Part shown: positions 35,368-43,134 of the stretch, one piece after another
Position numbering within the stretch: position 1 is the stretch's first letter
Layout: every line of letters begins with the position of its first letter
DNA from: Salipaludibacillus agaradhaerens
GTDB taxonomy: Bacteria > Bacillota > Bacilli > Bacillales > Salisediminibacteriaceae
Direction: 5' to 3'
Assembly: GCF_002019735.1 (NCBI RefSeq)
Contig: NZ_KV917378.1
Span: forward strand, 4,056,869-4,120,868
Length of the DNA: 64,000 nt
The notes under the pieces: generated by a model
Told to the model about the DNA's origin: nothing
Seen by the model: only the letters and a program-made list of their open reading frames with translations
Databases searched by the model: none
Made by a program: the position numbers and the translations under genes

Positions 35368-36522
35368 ATGTTGCGCGGCTCGGGAATAAGAAGGTCTTCA
35401 GCTATGATTGCAGGAGCAGCTGTTTTGCTTTTAACGGCATGTGGATCACAAGCGACAAATGATGTATTAGAGGAGTTAGATCCGCCACAAATTGATTATA
35501 TCGAGGATGAAAACGAATTAGAAGTTGAGGTTATTGAAGACGATATCACTGATGAAGGTGAGGTCAGTTCCATAACAGATGAGAGCATGGAAGAAAACGA
35601 GACGGAAGAGGCGGCTTCTCCTGAAGAAAAAGGGGGAGAAGTAACGGTTCAAGGAGAGATCCGTGAATTATACCTACTAGATAGTAATGGCATGGTAGCA
35701 CCGCAGTCAGTAGAAGTTATAAGTGAAGAAGATGAATTGACGGCATTGGCTGAACATTTAGTGCAAGAGGGGCCGGTTACAGAAAATCTGCCAAATGGTT
35801 TTCAAGCATCTTTGCCAGCTGGTACAGAAGTTTTAAGTGCTGATCTGAATGAACAGGGTGTGGCAACGATTAACTTTAATGATTATTTCGGAGAGTATCA
35901 TCCTGCTCAAGAGATGCAAGTTCTACAGTCTTTAACATGGACATTGACACAGCTGGATGATGTTGATAAAGTGAGCATTCAAATCAATGGTGAAGATTTA
36001 ACTGCTATGCCGCACAATGACACACCCATTGGTGATGGCTATACAAGGGCTCATGGGATTAACTTAGAAATGACAGACCAAACAGACCTCGTCTCTACAG
36101 AACCAGTGGTCGTTTACTTTTTGAACCAGACAGAAGACCAAACATACTATGTCCCAGTGACGCGTCGTATTAGTCAAGAGGAAGACAAATATCAGGCAGT
36201 TATCAATGAATTATTGGAAGGTCCCCATTACATGTCTGAGCTCTTAACTGATTTCAGGCAAGAAGTTGAACTTATTGAAGAACCGGAATATCATGATGGC
36301 ACAGTTGTGCTTAATTTTAATGAGGCGTTACTAAGCCAGCATGATGGGACAGCTTTGTCTGAAAATGTTTTGAACATGATTGTGTTGTCATTAACTGAAC
36401 AAGAAGAAGTGAATAGTGTGTCATTTATGGTTGAATCAGAAGAAGAGATAATGGTGAGTAACGGGGAAGCTTTGTCAGAAGCTGTGGTGAGGCCCGACCA
36501 TGTTAATATTGGACAATTTTAA
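35368..36522 (+). CDS. gerM: Germination/sporulation lipoprotein GerM
   Basis: Lipoprotein of 384 residues (B. subtilis GerM 366), which takes part in the SpoIIIA-SpoIIQ engulfment complex. The signal peptide ends in the lipobox LLLTACGS. A very acidic linker (about 38-95) is followed by two GerMN domains (about 100-215 and 240-375), each with a NFNDYF / NFNEAL strand and a following QSLTWTLTQ / NMIVLSLTE helix. AAGGAGGG precedes the ATG. A terminator lies downstream. Confidence 0.93.
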   Translation: MLRGSGIRRSSAMIAGAAVLLLTACGSQATNDVLEELDPPQIDYIEDENELEVEVIEDDITDEGEVSSITDESMEENETEEAASPEEKGGEVTVQGEIRELYLLDSNGMVAPQSVEVISEEDELTALAEHLVQEGPVTENLPNGFQASLPAGTEVLSADLNEQGVATINFNDYFGEYHPAQEMQVLQSLTWTLTQLDDVDKVSIQINGEDLTAMPHNDTPIGDGYTRAHGINLEMTDQTDLVSTEPVVVYFLNQTEDQTYYVPVTRRISQEEDKYQAVINELLEGPHYMSELLTDFRQEVELIEEPEYHDGTVVLNFNEALLSQHDGTALSENVLNMIVLSLTEQEEVNSVSFMVESEEEIMVSNGEALSEAVVRPDHVNIGQF

Positions 36523-36573
36523 ACAAACGGTCGATAATTGAAATTCAAGGACGAAAGGCTTATCATTAAAGAG

Positions 36574-36604
36574 GTAGCTGTAAAGCAGCTGCTTCTTCTT
36601 TTTT
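36574..36604 (+). terminator. Terminator after gerM
   Basis: GTAGCTG pairs with CAGCTGC (one G-T), followed by a long T-rich tract. Confidence 0.65.
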
Positions 36605-36683
36605 CGCTGTTAGCAAAGTGCTAATTTTGTTAAGTATTAATCTACATACTAGTAAGTAGTAACCATGTAAGGGGAGTGACAAT

Positions 36684-37472
36684 ATGCGTCATGATGGACG
36701 TTCAGCTAATGAATTGAGAAAGGTAGAGATTGTTCCGCATTACATAAAACATCCGGAAGGATCGGTACTCATCACGTTTGGAGATACAAAGGTTATTTGT
36801 TCAGCCAGTGTTGAAGAACGTGTTCCCCCCTTTATGAGGGGGCAAGGAAAAGGCTGGATCACCGCTGAATATGCGATGTTACCACGGGCAACAGAGCAAC
36901 GGAACATAAGGGAATCTTCGAAAGGGAAGATCACAGGACGTACGATGGAGATCCAAAGACTTATTGGGAGAGCTCTCCGGTCTGTCGTTGATTTAGATCG
37001 TTTAGGTGAACGGACAGTTTGGGTCGATTGCGATGTTATACAGGCTGATGGTGGAACCCGAACAGCCTCTATTACAGGCGCTTTCGTAGCAGTAGGACTT
37101 GCTTTTGAGCAACTTATAAAAACATCTAAACTAAAAGAAAACCCGTTAAAAAATTATTTGGCAGCCATCTCTATCGGTGTGACGTCAGAAAACGACGTAG
37201 TTCTTGATTTAGATTACGTGGAAGATTCCCAAGCCGATGTGGATATGAATGTGATTATGACTGGTGACGGTCAATTAGTAGAAGTACAAGGCACTGGGGA
37301 AGAAGCCACTTTTTCTCGTAGCCAGTTAAATGACATGCTTGATTTAGCGGAAAAAGGAATAAACGAGCTTTTTACGATTCAGAGACAAGCACTCGGGGAA
37401 TTTGCAGATAAAATGAACATGGACGATAAATCAGAGGATAATAATGGGCAGGAGCGGGAACCAGATGTATAA
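36684..37472 (+). CDS. rph: Ribonuclease PH
   Basis: Phosphorolytic 3'-5' exoribonuclease trimming tRNA 3' ends; 262 residues (B. subtilis 245). It begins [13 protein letters not shown] and contains [23 protein letters not shown], the phosphate-binding [19 protein letters not shown] and [15 protein letters not shown]. The C-terminal 18 residues are a charged extension that overlaps the next gene's start. GGGGAG precedes the ATG. Confidence 0.96.
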   Translation: MRHDGRSANELRKVEIVPHYIKHPEGSVLITFGDTKVICSASVEERVPPFMRGQGKGWITAEYAMLPRATEQRNIRESSKGKITGRTMEIQRLIGRALRSVVDLDRLGERTVWVDCDVIQADGGTRTASITGAFVAVGLAFEQLIKTSKLKENPLKNYLAAISIGVTSENDVVLDLDYVEDSQADVDMNVIMTGDGQLVEVQGTGEEATFSRSQLNDMLDLAEKGINELFTIQRQALGEFADKMNMDDKSEDNNGQEREPDV

Positions 37473-38070
37473 AGAGATTTTTATTGCTACGAAAAATAAA
37501 GGAAAAGTAGCTGAATTTGAAGCTTTCTTTGCTGCCAAAGGGTTAACGGTTAAATCGCTGTTAGACTTAGACGAAGATATTGATGTTGTGGAAGATGGCA
37601 AAACGTTTGAAGAAAATGCGATTAAAAAGGCAAAAACAATCGGTGAACTTATTCATAAGCCAGTTTTAGCCGATGATTCTGGTTTGGCGGTAGATGTCTT
37701 GAACGGAGCGCCAGGTATTTACTCAGCTCGCTATGCCGGTCCTAATAAAGACGATCAAGCAAACAATGAGAAGCTGTTAAAAGAACTGGCTAATACGAAT
37801 GATGAAGCACGTACGGCTCAATTTGTATGTGCATTAGCTATTTATTTCCCATCTGGTGATGTGAAAACAGTACGAGGTATTTGTAAAGGAACTATCTCAC
37901 ATGCACCGACAGGCAATCATGGATTTGGGTACGACCCTCTATTCTACTTGTCAGAACTAGGGAAAACGATGGCACAACTCACAAAGCAAGAGAAAAACAC
38001 ATTAAGTCACCGGGCAAATGCTCTTATGACATTAAATGAGATGTGGGATAAGTGGACGCTACAGGAATAA
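37465..38070 (+). CDS. rdgB: dITP/XTP pyrophosphatase (RdgB/HAM1)
   Basis: Hydrolyses non-canonical purine nucleoside triphosphates; 201 residues (B. subtilis YsnA 198). Motifs are [12 protein letters not shown] near the N-terminus, [20 protein letters not shown] and [10 protein letters not shown]. The ATG at 37465 overlaps the last codons of rph; an in-frame ATG at 37444 also exists. The overlap shows co-transcription in rph-rdgB-ysnB. Confidence 0.95.
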   Translation: MYKEIFIATKNKGKVAEFEAFFAAKGLTVKSLLDLDEDIDVVEDGKTFEENAIKKAKTIGELIHKPVLADDSGLAVDVLNGAPGIYSARYAGPNKDDQANNEKLLKELANTNDEARTAQFVCALAIYFPSGDVKTVRGICKGTISHAPTGNHGFGYDPLFYLSELGKTMAQLTKQEKNTLSHRANALMTLNEMWDKWTLQE

Positions 38071-38090
38071 TCGTGAAGAGGTGATAACTG

Positions 38091-38606
38091 ATGAGAGCTT
38101 TAATTATGAGTGACAGTCATGGTTGGGAAAATGAATTAAAAGAAGTAGTGGATAGACACCGTGCGGAAGTGGATGCTATTTTTCATTGCGGTGATTCAGA
38201 GCTGAGTGCGGCCTCACCAGCTCTTCAAAACGTCTATACTGTGAGAGGCAATTGTGACCACGGTTCAGACTTTCCAGAAGAATTAGTTGAAACGGTGAGG
38301 GATACGACTTTTTTCGTCGGTCACGGTCACTTGCTAAATGTGAAAATGACCGAGATGAATCTCATTTATAAAGGTGAGGAAGCTTCAGCAGATATTCTTT
38401 GCTACGGGCATACTCATATCCCTGTTGCGACTGAAGAAAAAGGTAAGATTATTATTAACCCTGGAAGCATGAGACTACCAAGACAATACAGTGTGGGTAG
38501 TTACGTTATAGTCGATACTTCTGACACAACTGTAAATGTGAACTTCTACTCAATTGATGGACAAAAATTAAACGACCTAAGCAAAAGTTTTTCTAAAAAC
38601 GGTTGA
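38091..38606 (+). CDS. ysnB: YfcE/MJ0936-type phosphodiesterase (YsnB)
   Basis: Calcineurin-like metallophosphoesterase, 171 residues, the same length as B. subtilis YsnB. Metal ligands are seen in MSDSHG, FHCGDSE, RGNCD, GHGH and CYGHTHIP, and NPGSMRLPRQ is typical of the subfamily. The physiological substrate is not known. GAGGTG precedes the ATG. The tRNA operon promoter begins within its last codons, and it is the last backbone gene before the accessory region. Confidence 0.92.
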   Translation: MRALIMSDSHGWENELKEVVDRHRAEVDAIFHCGDSELSAASPALQNVYTVRGNCDHGSDFPEELVETVRDTTFFVGHGHLLNVKMTEMNLIYKGEEASADILCYGHTHIPVATEEKGKIIINPGSMRLPRQYSVGSYVIVDTSDTTVNVNFYSIDGQKLNDLSKSFSKNG

Positions 38607-38631
38607 CATTAAGGCGGAGATTGTATATATT
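38603..38631 (+). promoter_or_regulatory. Sigma-A promoter of the tRNA operon
   Basis: TTGACA (38603-38608), 17 bases, TATATT (38626-38631): near-consensus, overlapping the ysnB stop. It would drive a long leader into the two tRNAs. Confidence 0.75.
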
Positions 38632-38730
38632 AAATATTGTCGCTGTTAAACATATTTTTTCTATACAGTCTCCGTTATAACATATTTAGACATTGTGGTG
38701 TCTTAGTAAACATGCTGGAGACATTTATAC

Positions 38731-39020
38731 ATGAAAAAGCGGGAGTTGTCTTGACGGATAAACTCCAGAGCAAAGCTAGAAGAGGAAGAGATATGTTAGG
38801 TCGGGAAGTAATTTAAAGTCTATACATAATCATAGGCGGGTGACGTTTAGTGGTAAAACCTCAGCCACGAACAAAGCATCTATGAAAAGACATTGAGTTG
38901 TCTCGACGGATAAACGCCAGAGCAAAGCTAGAAGAGGAAGAGACATGTAGGTCGTGAGAAGCAACCTAAAGTCTTTACATAATCATATGCGGGTGTAGTT
39001 TAGTGGTAAAACCTCAGCCT
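38731..39020 (+). repeat. Tandem duplication of the tRNA-Gly leader and 5' half
   Basis: 38731-38866 and 38882-39020 are two imperfect direct copies (offset about 151-153) that include GACGGATAAAC, CCAGAGCAAAGCTAGAAGAG and the 5' half of tRNA-Gly. Only the second copy continues into a complete tRNA. The rest of the ysnB-tRNA gap is the promoter and leader. Confidence 0.8.
38836..38866 (+). pseudogene. Truncated tRNA-Gly (5' half)
   Basis: GCGGGTGACGTTTAGTGGT through CTCAGCC matches the acceptor 5' strand and D-arm of the intact tRNA-Gly, with small changes, then stops at the anticodon stem. It cannot fold as a tRNA. Confidence 0.75.
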
Positions 39021-39062
39021 TCCAAGCTGATGACGAGGGTTCGATTCCCTTCACCCGCTCCA
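38989..39062 (+). tRNA. tRNA-Gly (TCC)
   Basis: 74 bases including an encoded CCA. The acceptor stem GCGGGTG pairs with CACCCGC, the anticodon loop is CTTCCAA (anticodon TCC), and the T-arm contains GGTTCGATTCC. Confidence 0.95.
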
Positions 39063-39084
39063 ATTAAATCTTAGCAGTAACATT

Positions 39085-39147
<63 letters not shown>

Positions 39148-39161
<14 letters not shown>

Positions 39162-39255
39162 TTTAAAACATCGTAAACCCTTGGTATATAAGGGTTTTTA
39201 TTTTTGGTTAATATATGTTAAATCGGTAATTATCATAAAATGGGGTCGGATTGGG
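39148..39255 (+). repeat. attL: left 108-bp direct repeat
   Basis: Starts in the tRNA-Arg 3' end (CTCCTGGGACGCCA), includes the tRNA terminator and the last codons of the integrase remnant, and is identical to 46910-47017. Confidence 0.9.
39175..39205 (+). terminator. Terminator of the tRNA operon
   Basis: AAACCCTT and AAGGGTTT form an 8-bp stem, followed by TTATTTTT. A second copy lies in the right repeat (46937-46967). Confidence 0.75.
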
Positions 39256-39385
39256 GTTTAATTTAATTTTCCGCCCCTTTTTTGTAAAGAATTCATTGAA
39301 ATGGTCTGCTGCTGCTCTATCCACATTGACGATATTATGTCCATAAATATCCATAGTCGTTCCAATTCTCGAATGGCGAGCGAAC
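39208..39385 (-). pseudogene. Tyrosine recombinase (integrase), C-terminal remnant
   Basis: The reverse strand reads ARHSRIGTTMDIYGHNIVNV and continues about 40 residues to a TAA at 39208-39210. HSRIGTTMDIYG is the C-terminal box of phage/ICE tyrosine integrases and includes the catalytic tyrosine. All upstream catalytic residues (R, K, HxxR) are lost; homology stops abruptly at about 39385, where the next open frame begins. The tail overlaps the attachment repeat, as integrase genes often do. Confidence 0.8.
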
Positions 39386-39389
39386 GTAT

Positions 39390-39860
39390 ATGAGATCAGA
39401 GATTTATATATTAGAGAAAGTATTTAAATTTAAACAATTAGTGGAGACAAATGAAGAATTTAATGAATCTTTTTGGATAGAATTTGAAAATTTTTTTGAA
39501 GTTATTGAAAAAGAATACTTTCAATTAATAAGGACCATATCTGATGGATATGTATGGCACAAAAATAGCAAGAACTTTGGTTTTCTAAAGAAATTATGTA
39601 TTTCATATTTTATTTATATATATGATTTCACTAAATATGGAATGGTTTTTATGAGTTCTATGTTAATATTTACAATAAGTTCAAGTGTAGTGGAAAAAGA
39701 ACCATTAGGAGAATCTGAGACTTTCACAATGATTTTCACTCTATTTATTATGTTTGTTATTTTATGGGTAGTGTATACTATTATTTATAAAGATGTCGCT
39801 AGACACAGAGAAAATAAATTTGAGGACAAGAAATTTAGTGTAAAAAATCTATACAGTTGA
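39390..39860 (+). CDS. Unknown protein with two predicted membrane helices
   Basis: Not recognised; 156 residues. A charged, aromatic-rich N-terminal half (residues 1-75) precedes two hydrophobic segments (about 82-98 and 112-131) and a basic tail. There is no ribosome binding site before ATG 39390 and the frame begins exactly at the integrase breakpoint, so the gene may be truncated at its 5' end or not expressed. AT-rich like the rest of the element. Confidence 0.4.
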   Translation: MRSEIYILEKVFKFKQLVETNEEFNESFWIEFENFFEVIEKEYFQLIRTISDGYVWHKNSKNFGFLKKLCISYFIYIYDFTKYGMVFMSSMLIFTISSSVVEKEPLGESETFTMIFTLFIMFVILWVVYTIIYKDVARHRENKFEDKKFSVKNLYS

Positions 39861-39940
39861 AAAATACAGGGGAGCATACCCTGTTAAAGTGGATACCGAT
39901 ACCTTATTGGGGCAACTAAGTTTGATGAGGGGGAAGATTT

Positions 39941-40750
39941 TTGAAGATGTTAAAAAAGACTCTAAAAGAGTCTAATGGTGCAATTCAATTAATCATAAAC
40001 AATTACTTTAATCCTAAAAATAAAATATTAGAAGTGGAAGATGTTGTAATCTTAGCGTTTTTCGAAGATTTAACTGAGAAAGTAGAATCACTAAGGCTTC
40101 TTGTAGAGGAAAGTAAAAGTGCTTCCCTAGATACAATTTTAAGGAGTATATTTGAAAGCTATGTTTATCTTAAACTTTTATTAAAAAATGACTATATGTT
40201 GTATGGACGTTCTTATTTTGCAGCAAAGAAAATTAATAATCTCCAAATGTTTCATAAGACAATCTCTCAAGGGAAACAAGGAGAAGCAATAAGGGAATTG
40301 TTAGGGGATCCGACGATAGAAGATTTAAAGAGGAAAGCTAATATTGAAGACGCAGAAGACATTGATACTGAAATCATAAAAGTAAAAGAAGACTTTTCGG
40401 ATGTTTTCAAACACCGAAACGAAAAGCAAGTTTGGTATAACCTGGATGGTAAGACTGCTAACTTCGAACAACTTTGCAATAAAAAAGGTATTGATATGTC
40501 TGCAGAATATGACCTGATATATCGATCACTTTCGAAAGAAGTACATGCAAAAGATGTTTTAAATAGATGGAGATTTGAAAAAGAACAATTTTCTATTTTA
40601 GAACAACCAACGGATCCTCGAATGCATATTTCAATGTCAAATACTTTTTTATTAAATACAATTGATCGGTTGTACCCTTTTTATGGTTTAAAAAGTAAAC
40701 TGAGAAAGTTTAGAACTTTTTTAGGAATTAATTATAAATTATCAAAATGA
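39941..40750 (+). CDS. DUF5677-like protein of unknown function
   Basis: 269 residues, soluble, helical. The conserved-looking parts are SLDTILRSIFESYVYLKLLL (about residues 65-85), a central AAKKINNLQMF and YRSLSKEVHAKDVLNR (about 186-201), reminiscent of DUF5677/DUF5618 proteins found in accessory regions; the histidine in EVHA is notable. TTG 39941 is 7 bases after GAGGGGG; ATG 39947 is the alternative. A terminator follows, so it is a single-gene unit. Function unknown; family assignment is from memory. Confidence 0.55.
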   Translation: MKMLKKTLKESNGAIQLIINNYFNPKNKILEVEDVVILAFFEDLTEKVESLRLLVEESKSASLDTILRSIFESYVYLKLLLKNDYMLYGRSYFAAKKINNLQMFHKTISQGKQGEAIRELLGDPTIEDLKRKANIEDAEDIDTEIIKVKEDFSDVFKHRNEKQVWYNLDGKTANFEQLCNKKGIDMSAEYDLIYRSLSKEVHAKDVLNRWRFEKEQFSILEQPTDPRMHISMSNTFLLNTIDRLYPFYGLKSKLRKFRTFLGINYKLSK

Positions 40751-40794
40751 ATATAGTTTTACCAGCTCACTGGAGGACGCTAAGAATGACGGTT

Positions 40795-40827
40795 AACGCC
40801 GTTTTTCTGGCGTTCTCTTTTTATTTT
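40795..40827 (+). terminator. Terminator after the DUF5677-like gene
   Basis: AACGCC and GGCGTT pair around TTTTTCT-type loop; CTCTTTTTATTTT follows. Confidence 0.65.
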
Positions 40828-40846
40828 ACGAGGAGGGATCGTTTAC

Positions 40847-41264
40847 ATGAACAGAAAAGAGATAGAGGAAACTCTAAAAGACTACCACTGGATGATCAAT
40901 AGCATCAAGATAATCAGAGAGTCCATGGAAGATGCTGGTGAAGGTTTGACGGCTCAATATGGCGATGAGTCTGGACAATCAAAGCCACCCTGTTTATCAA
41001 GAGGTCAGGAGGCGTGAGAAGCGGTGGCGGATTGTTCACAAGTACGAGAAAAAAATAAAAGTGATTCAATCCAGGATGCATCTCGTTAAAAATCAAAGGG
41101 AAGGTGAGGTTTTGCATTGGCTTTTGGAAGGTAAAAGCATGACTTGGATAGGAGGCAAGCATATGGGATTATCAGATAAACATATAAGCAGATTAAGAGA
41201 CAACATCAAGGCGAGAATGTCGGATATGTCGGAAAAAATGACAAAAGAAAAAGCTTGCGTGTAG
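40847..41264 (+). pseudogene. Phage late-type helix-turn-helix regulator, frameshifted
   Basis: The 5' part (ATG 40847 with AGGAGGG upstream; MNRKEIEETLKDYHWMINSI) runs 56 codons to TGA 41015. The 3' part continues in the +1 frame from about 40965 (PVYQEVRRREKRWRIVHKYE) to 41264 and carries a helix-turn-helix (IGGKHMGLSDKHISRLRD). Together they give a protein of about 138 residues like ArpU/RinA-type phage regulators. A one-base deletion near 40960-40985 (GGACAATCAAAGCC) would explain the shift. A downstream ATG at 40959 could express the C-terminal part. Confidence 0.65.
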
Positions 41265-41277
41265 AATGGAAGGAAGG

Positions 41278-41306
41278 ACGGGGAGGTCAAACACCCCCGT
41301 TCTTTC
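41278..41306 (+). terminator. Terminator after the frameshifted regulator
   Basis: ACGGGG pairs with CCCCGT across an 11-base loop, followed by TCTTTC. Confidence 0.6.
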
Positions 41307-41309
41307 AAC

Positions 41310-41420
41310 TTATAAAGGGAAAAAAGATAGAATTAAGTAATATGCAGCTACTAATGCGCCTAAACTTAGTAGAACATTAACAATAGGACGCAAAATAGCG
41401 TTAAGTAACTCTTTAAGCAT
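41310..41420 (-). CDS. 36-residue hydrophobic peptide on the minus strand
   Basis: Not recognised. The reverse-strand ATG (41418-41420) has AAGGAG 7 bases upstream. The product begins MLKELLNAILRP and continues as a single hydrophobic span ending in SFFPL. A TATAAT at 41451-41456 (reverse) is a perfect -10, with TCGACA 19 bases further upstream. Its size and topology resemble type I toxin peptides or holin-like phage peptides, but no antisense RNA is identified. It lies divergently from the 41505 gene. Confidence 0.5.
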   Translation of the reverse strand: MLKELLNAILRPIVNVLLSLGALVAAYYLILSFFPL

Positions 41421-41450
41421 TGTGACACTCCTTATATAAAATCTAGGTCT

Positions 41451-41481
41451 ATTATAACAGGAATTTCCCTCTTCTTGTCGA
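41451..41481 (-). promoter_or_regulatory. Promoter for the 36-codon minus-strand gene
   Basis: Reverse strand TCGACA, 19-base spacer, TATAAT. The -35 coincides with a Spo0A-type box (TGTCGAA) read on the + strand. Confidence 0.4.
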
Positions 41482-41482
41482 A
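41476..41482 (+). promoter_or_regulatory. Spo0A-type box (first copy)
   Basis: TGTCGAA, preceded by T, fits the 0A box TGNCGAA, within a leader that recurs at 42380-42425. Seven bases is a short motif; the duplication of the surrounding leader is what makes it worth noting. Confidence 0.35.
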
Positions 41483-41504
41483 TTGGTAGGAAGGAGGGGG
41501 AATT

Positions 41505-42260
41505 ATGTTGAAAAACAAAAAAGAAATATTTTGGACATTAATGATTATTTTTTTAATTCTACTTATTATTTTAATCTGTATAAAAATTTATTTCTTATTA
41601 CCTAACTTAAATGATACGATTTTTGTAAGTTTTATAGGTTTTTCAGGAGCTATTCTTGGTGGCGCGCTAACTTTAATCGGTGTACTCATGACCATTGATG
41701 CAAATGAAAAAATAAGACATAAAGATGAATTGCCACAGAAAATAAAGCGTTTAGAAAAGGCTATGGATTTATTTACTAATATATTTGATAATGGGTTTTC
41801 TAAATTGGATGATGATCCCTATCGAACGAAACCGCATTTCATGAGGATAGATAAAGAATATGAGCTGAACAGTACAGAGGAATACAAATATTTTACCGAT
41901 CTTTTTTTACGGGAAATAAAAGAAGAGTTGTTACATGCCGATGCAGAAACTTATAGATGGTTTTTAAACCTAAAGAAAGATATTTTAAAGAAGGATACAG
42001 AGTTGTTTTTAGAAGTACATAGAAAATTAGATAAGTTTAAATTTAATTTAGTCGAAAAACATGAAATAAATATATTCGATAGCGAAGAGGTTGAAACAAT
42101 AATACTTAATAAAGAAGAAGAAAAGGAGCTCGAAGAACTACAGATAATCGTATATGAAAAAGATAGTGAATTTTTATCCGAACTTCATAAAATGTATATG
42201 GATTTATACAATAAATTATATTTTAAAACAGAAGATACAATTAATAAATTAGATTATTAA
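41505..42260 (+). CDS. Unknown membrane-anchored protein
   Basis: Not recognised; 251 residues. Two hydrophobic helices (about residues 9-30 and 40-63, the latter SGAILGGALTLIGVLMTI) are followed by a long, charged, mostly helical cytosolic domain (70-251). AGGAGGGGG precedes the ATG. Proteins with this plan are common in phage and defence-type islands of Firmicutes but have no assigned role. It shares a 46-base leader with the gene at 42423. Confidence 0.65.
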   Translation: MLKNKKEIFWTLMIIFLILLIILICIKIYFLLPNLNDTIFVSFIGFSGAILGGALTLIGVLMTIDANEKIRHKDELPQKIKRLEKAMDLFTNIFDNGFSKLDDDPYRTKPHFMRIDKEYELNSTEEYKYFTDLFLREIKEELLHADAETYRWFLNLKKDILKKDTELFLEVHRKLDKFKFNLVEKHEINIFDSEEVETIILNKEEEKELEELQIIVYEKDSEFLSELHKMYMDLYNKLYFKTEDTINKLDY

Positions 42261-42393
42261 ATAAGCACCCACTGTGGTGCTTTTTTCTATGCAATGAATC
42301 CTCTTCACAGGGCTGATATAGGAACGACAGTAAATAAGCGGTTCCTGCTCTGTGAAGGGGATTTAACATTCGCGTTGAAGGAATATCCCCCTT

Positions 42394-42400
42394 TGTCGAA
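42394..42400 (+). promoter_or_regulatory. Spo0A-type box (second copy)
   Basis: TGTCGAA in the leader of the 42423 gene, aligned with the first copy at 41476 relative to the ribosome binding site. Confidence 0.35.
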
Positions 42401-42422
42401 TATGTGGGCAGGAGGGGGTAAT

Positions 42423-42734
42423 ATGGAGGCTGTAGGCGAACAGATTATTGATATTGGGTTTTTGATCTTACCGATTAGTTTTATAACCTTTTTTTTATTA
42501 AGAACACTAGAACATTTGTGGCGTAAAGTGATAGCCTCTAGATTAGTTAAATGTATCTGGTATCTTGCATACGGTTCATTAAATTTAACAGGTCATGTGA
42601 GTTTGGAATTATTAGTTGTGTTTGTTATTTTTATTGAAGCTGGAGATTTATTTTTTGATTACTTAAATCGAAAAAGAGTACTGAAAGAAAGGCTAGAAGA
42701 AGGGGAATTGTACAAAAAAATTAGCATATCATAA
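42423..42734 (+). CDS. Unknown small membrane protein
   Basis: Not recognised; 103 residues from ATG 42423, which is 6 bases after AGGAGGGGG. The open frame extends back to 42294 but the leader match to 41460-41507 argues for the later start. Two or three hydrophobic segments (about 10-27, 45-60, 62-80) and a charged C-terminal tail. It could be a holin-like relic given the endolysin fragment downstream, but there is no direct evidence. Confidence 0.55.
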   Translation: MEAVGEQIIDIGFLILPISFITFFLLRTLEHLWRKVIASRLVKCIWYLAYGSLNLTGHVSLELLVVFVIFIEAGDLFFDYLNRKRVLKERLEEGELYKKISIS

Positions 42735-42744
42735 TGGGGGAATC

Positions 42745-43134
42745 ATGTCTTGGTACGAAATATTAATAAACATAGTAATTGCAATATTTACTGGTCTAAT
42801 TTCAGGTTATATAGTTTCAGCTTATTATAGGAATAGAGAAGAAAGAGAACGAAATAATCAAGAAATTCATTCATTTAAACAAAGGTTAGGTAGATACTTG
42901 GAGTTAATATCTATTGAATTACAAGCATTTATTGAGTCAGATCAAGGTAATGAAGAATGTGAGATTTTGAAAAAAAGCCTCATTGATCCTCCAGTCTTAA
43001 GAAATGATATAGAGTATGAAAATGATGAAATTAGAAAGGCGTTTAAGGTTTTGAATGAGCTAAGTACTGATTTGAGTTCTAGTCCTAATCACAACATTCA
43101 TTATTTTGAACAGCTTTCAAAGATTAGAAGATAA
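42745..43134 (+). CDS. Unknown protein with N-terminal membrane helix
   Basis: Not recognised; 129 residues. One hydrophobic segment (about residues 6-27) is followed by NREERERNN and a helical, acidic cytosolic domain. GGGGGA precedes the ATG and it lies 10 bases after the preceding gene, so the two are likely co-transcribed. Its 3' end runs into the endolysin remnant, so the original downstream sequence may have been replaced. Confidence 0.55.
   Translation: MSWYEILINIVIAIFTGLISGYIVSAYYRNREERERNNQEIHSFKQRLGRYLELISIELQAFIESDQGNEECEILKKSLIDPPVLRNDIEYENDEIRKAFKVLNELSTDLSSSPNHNIHYFEQLSKIRR

Noticed and set aside
42294-42422. Longer start for the 42423 membrane protein
   Set aside because: The stretch covers the duplicated leader and ribosome binding site shared with the 41505 gene.
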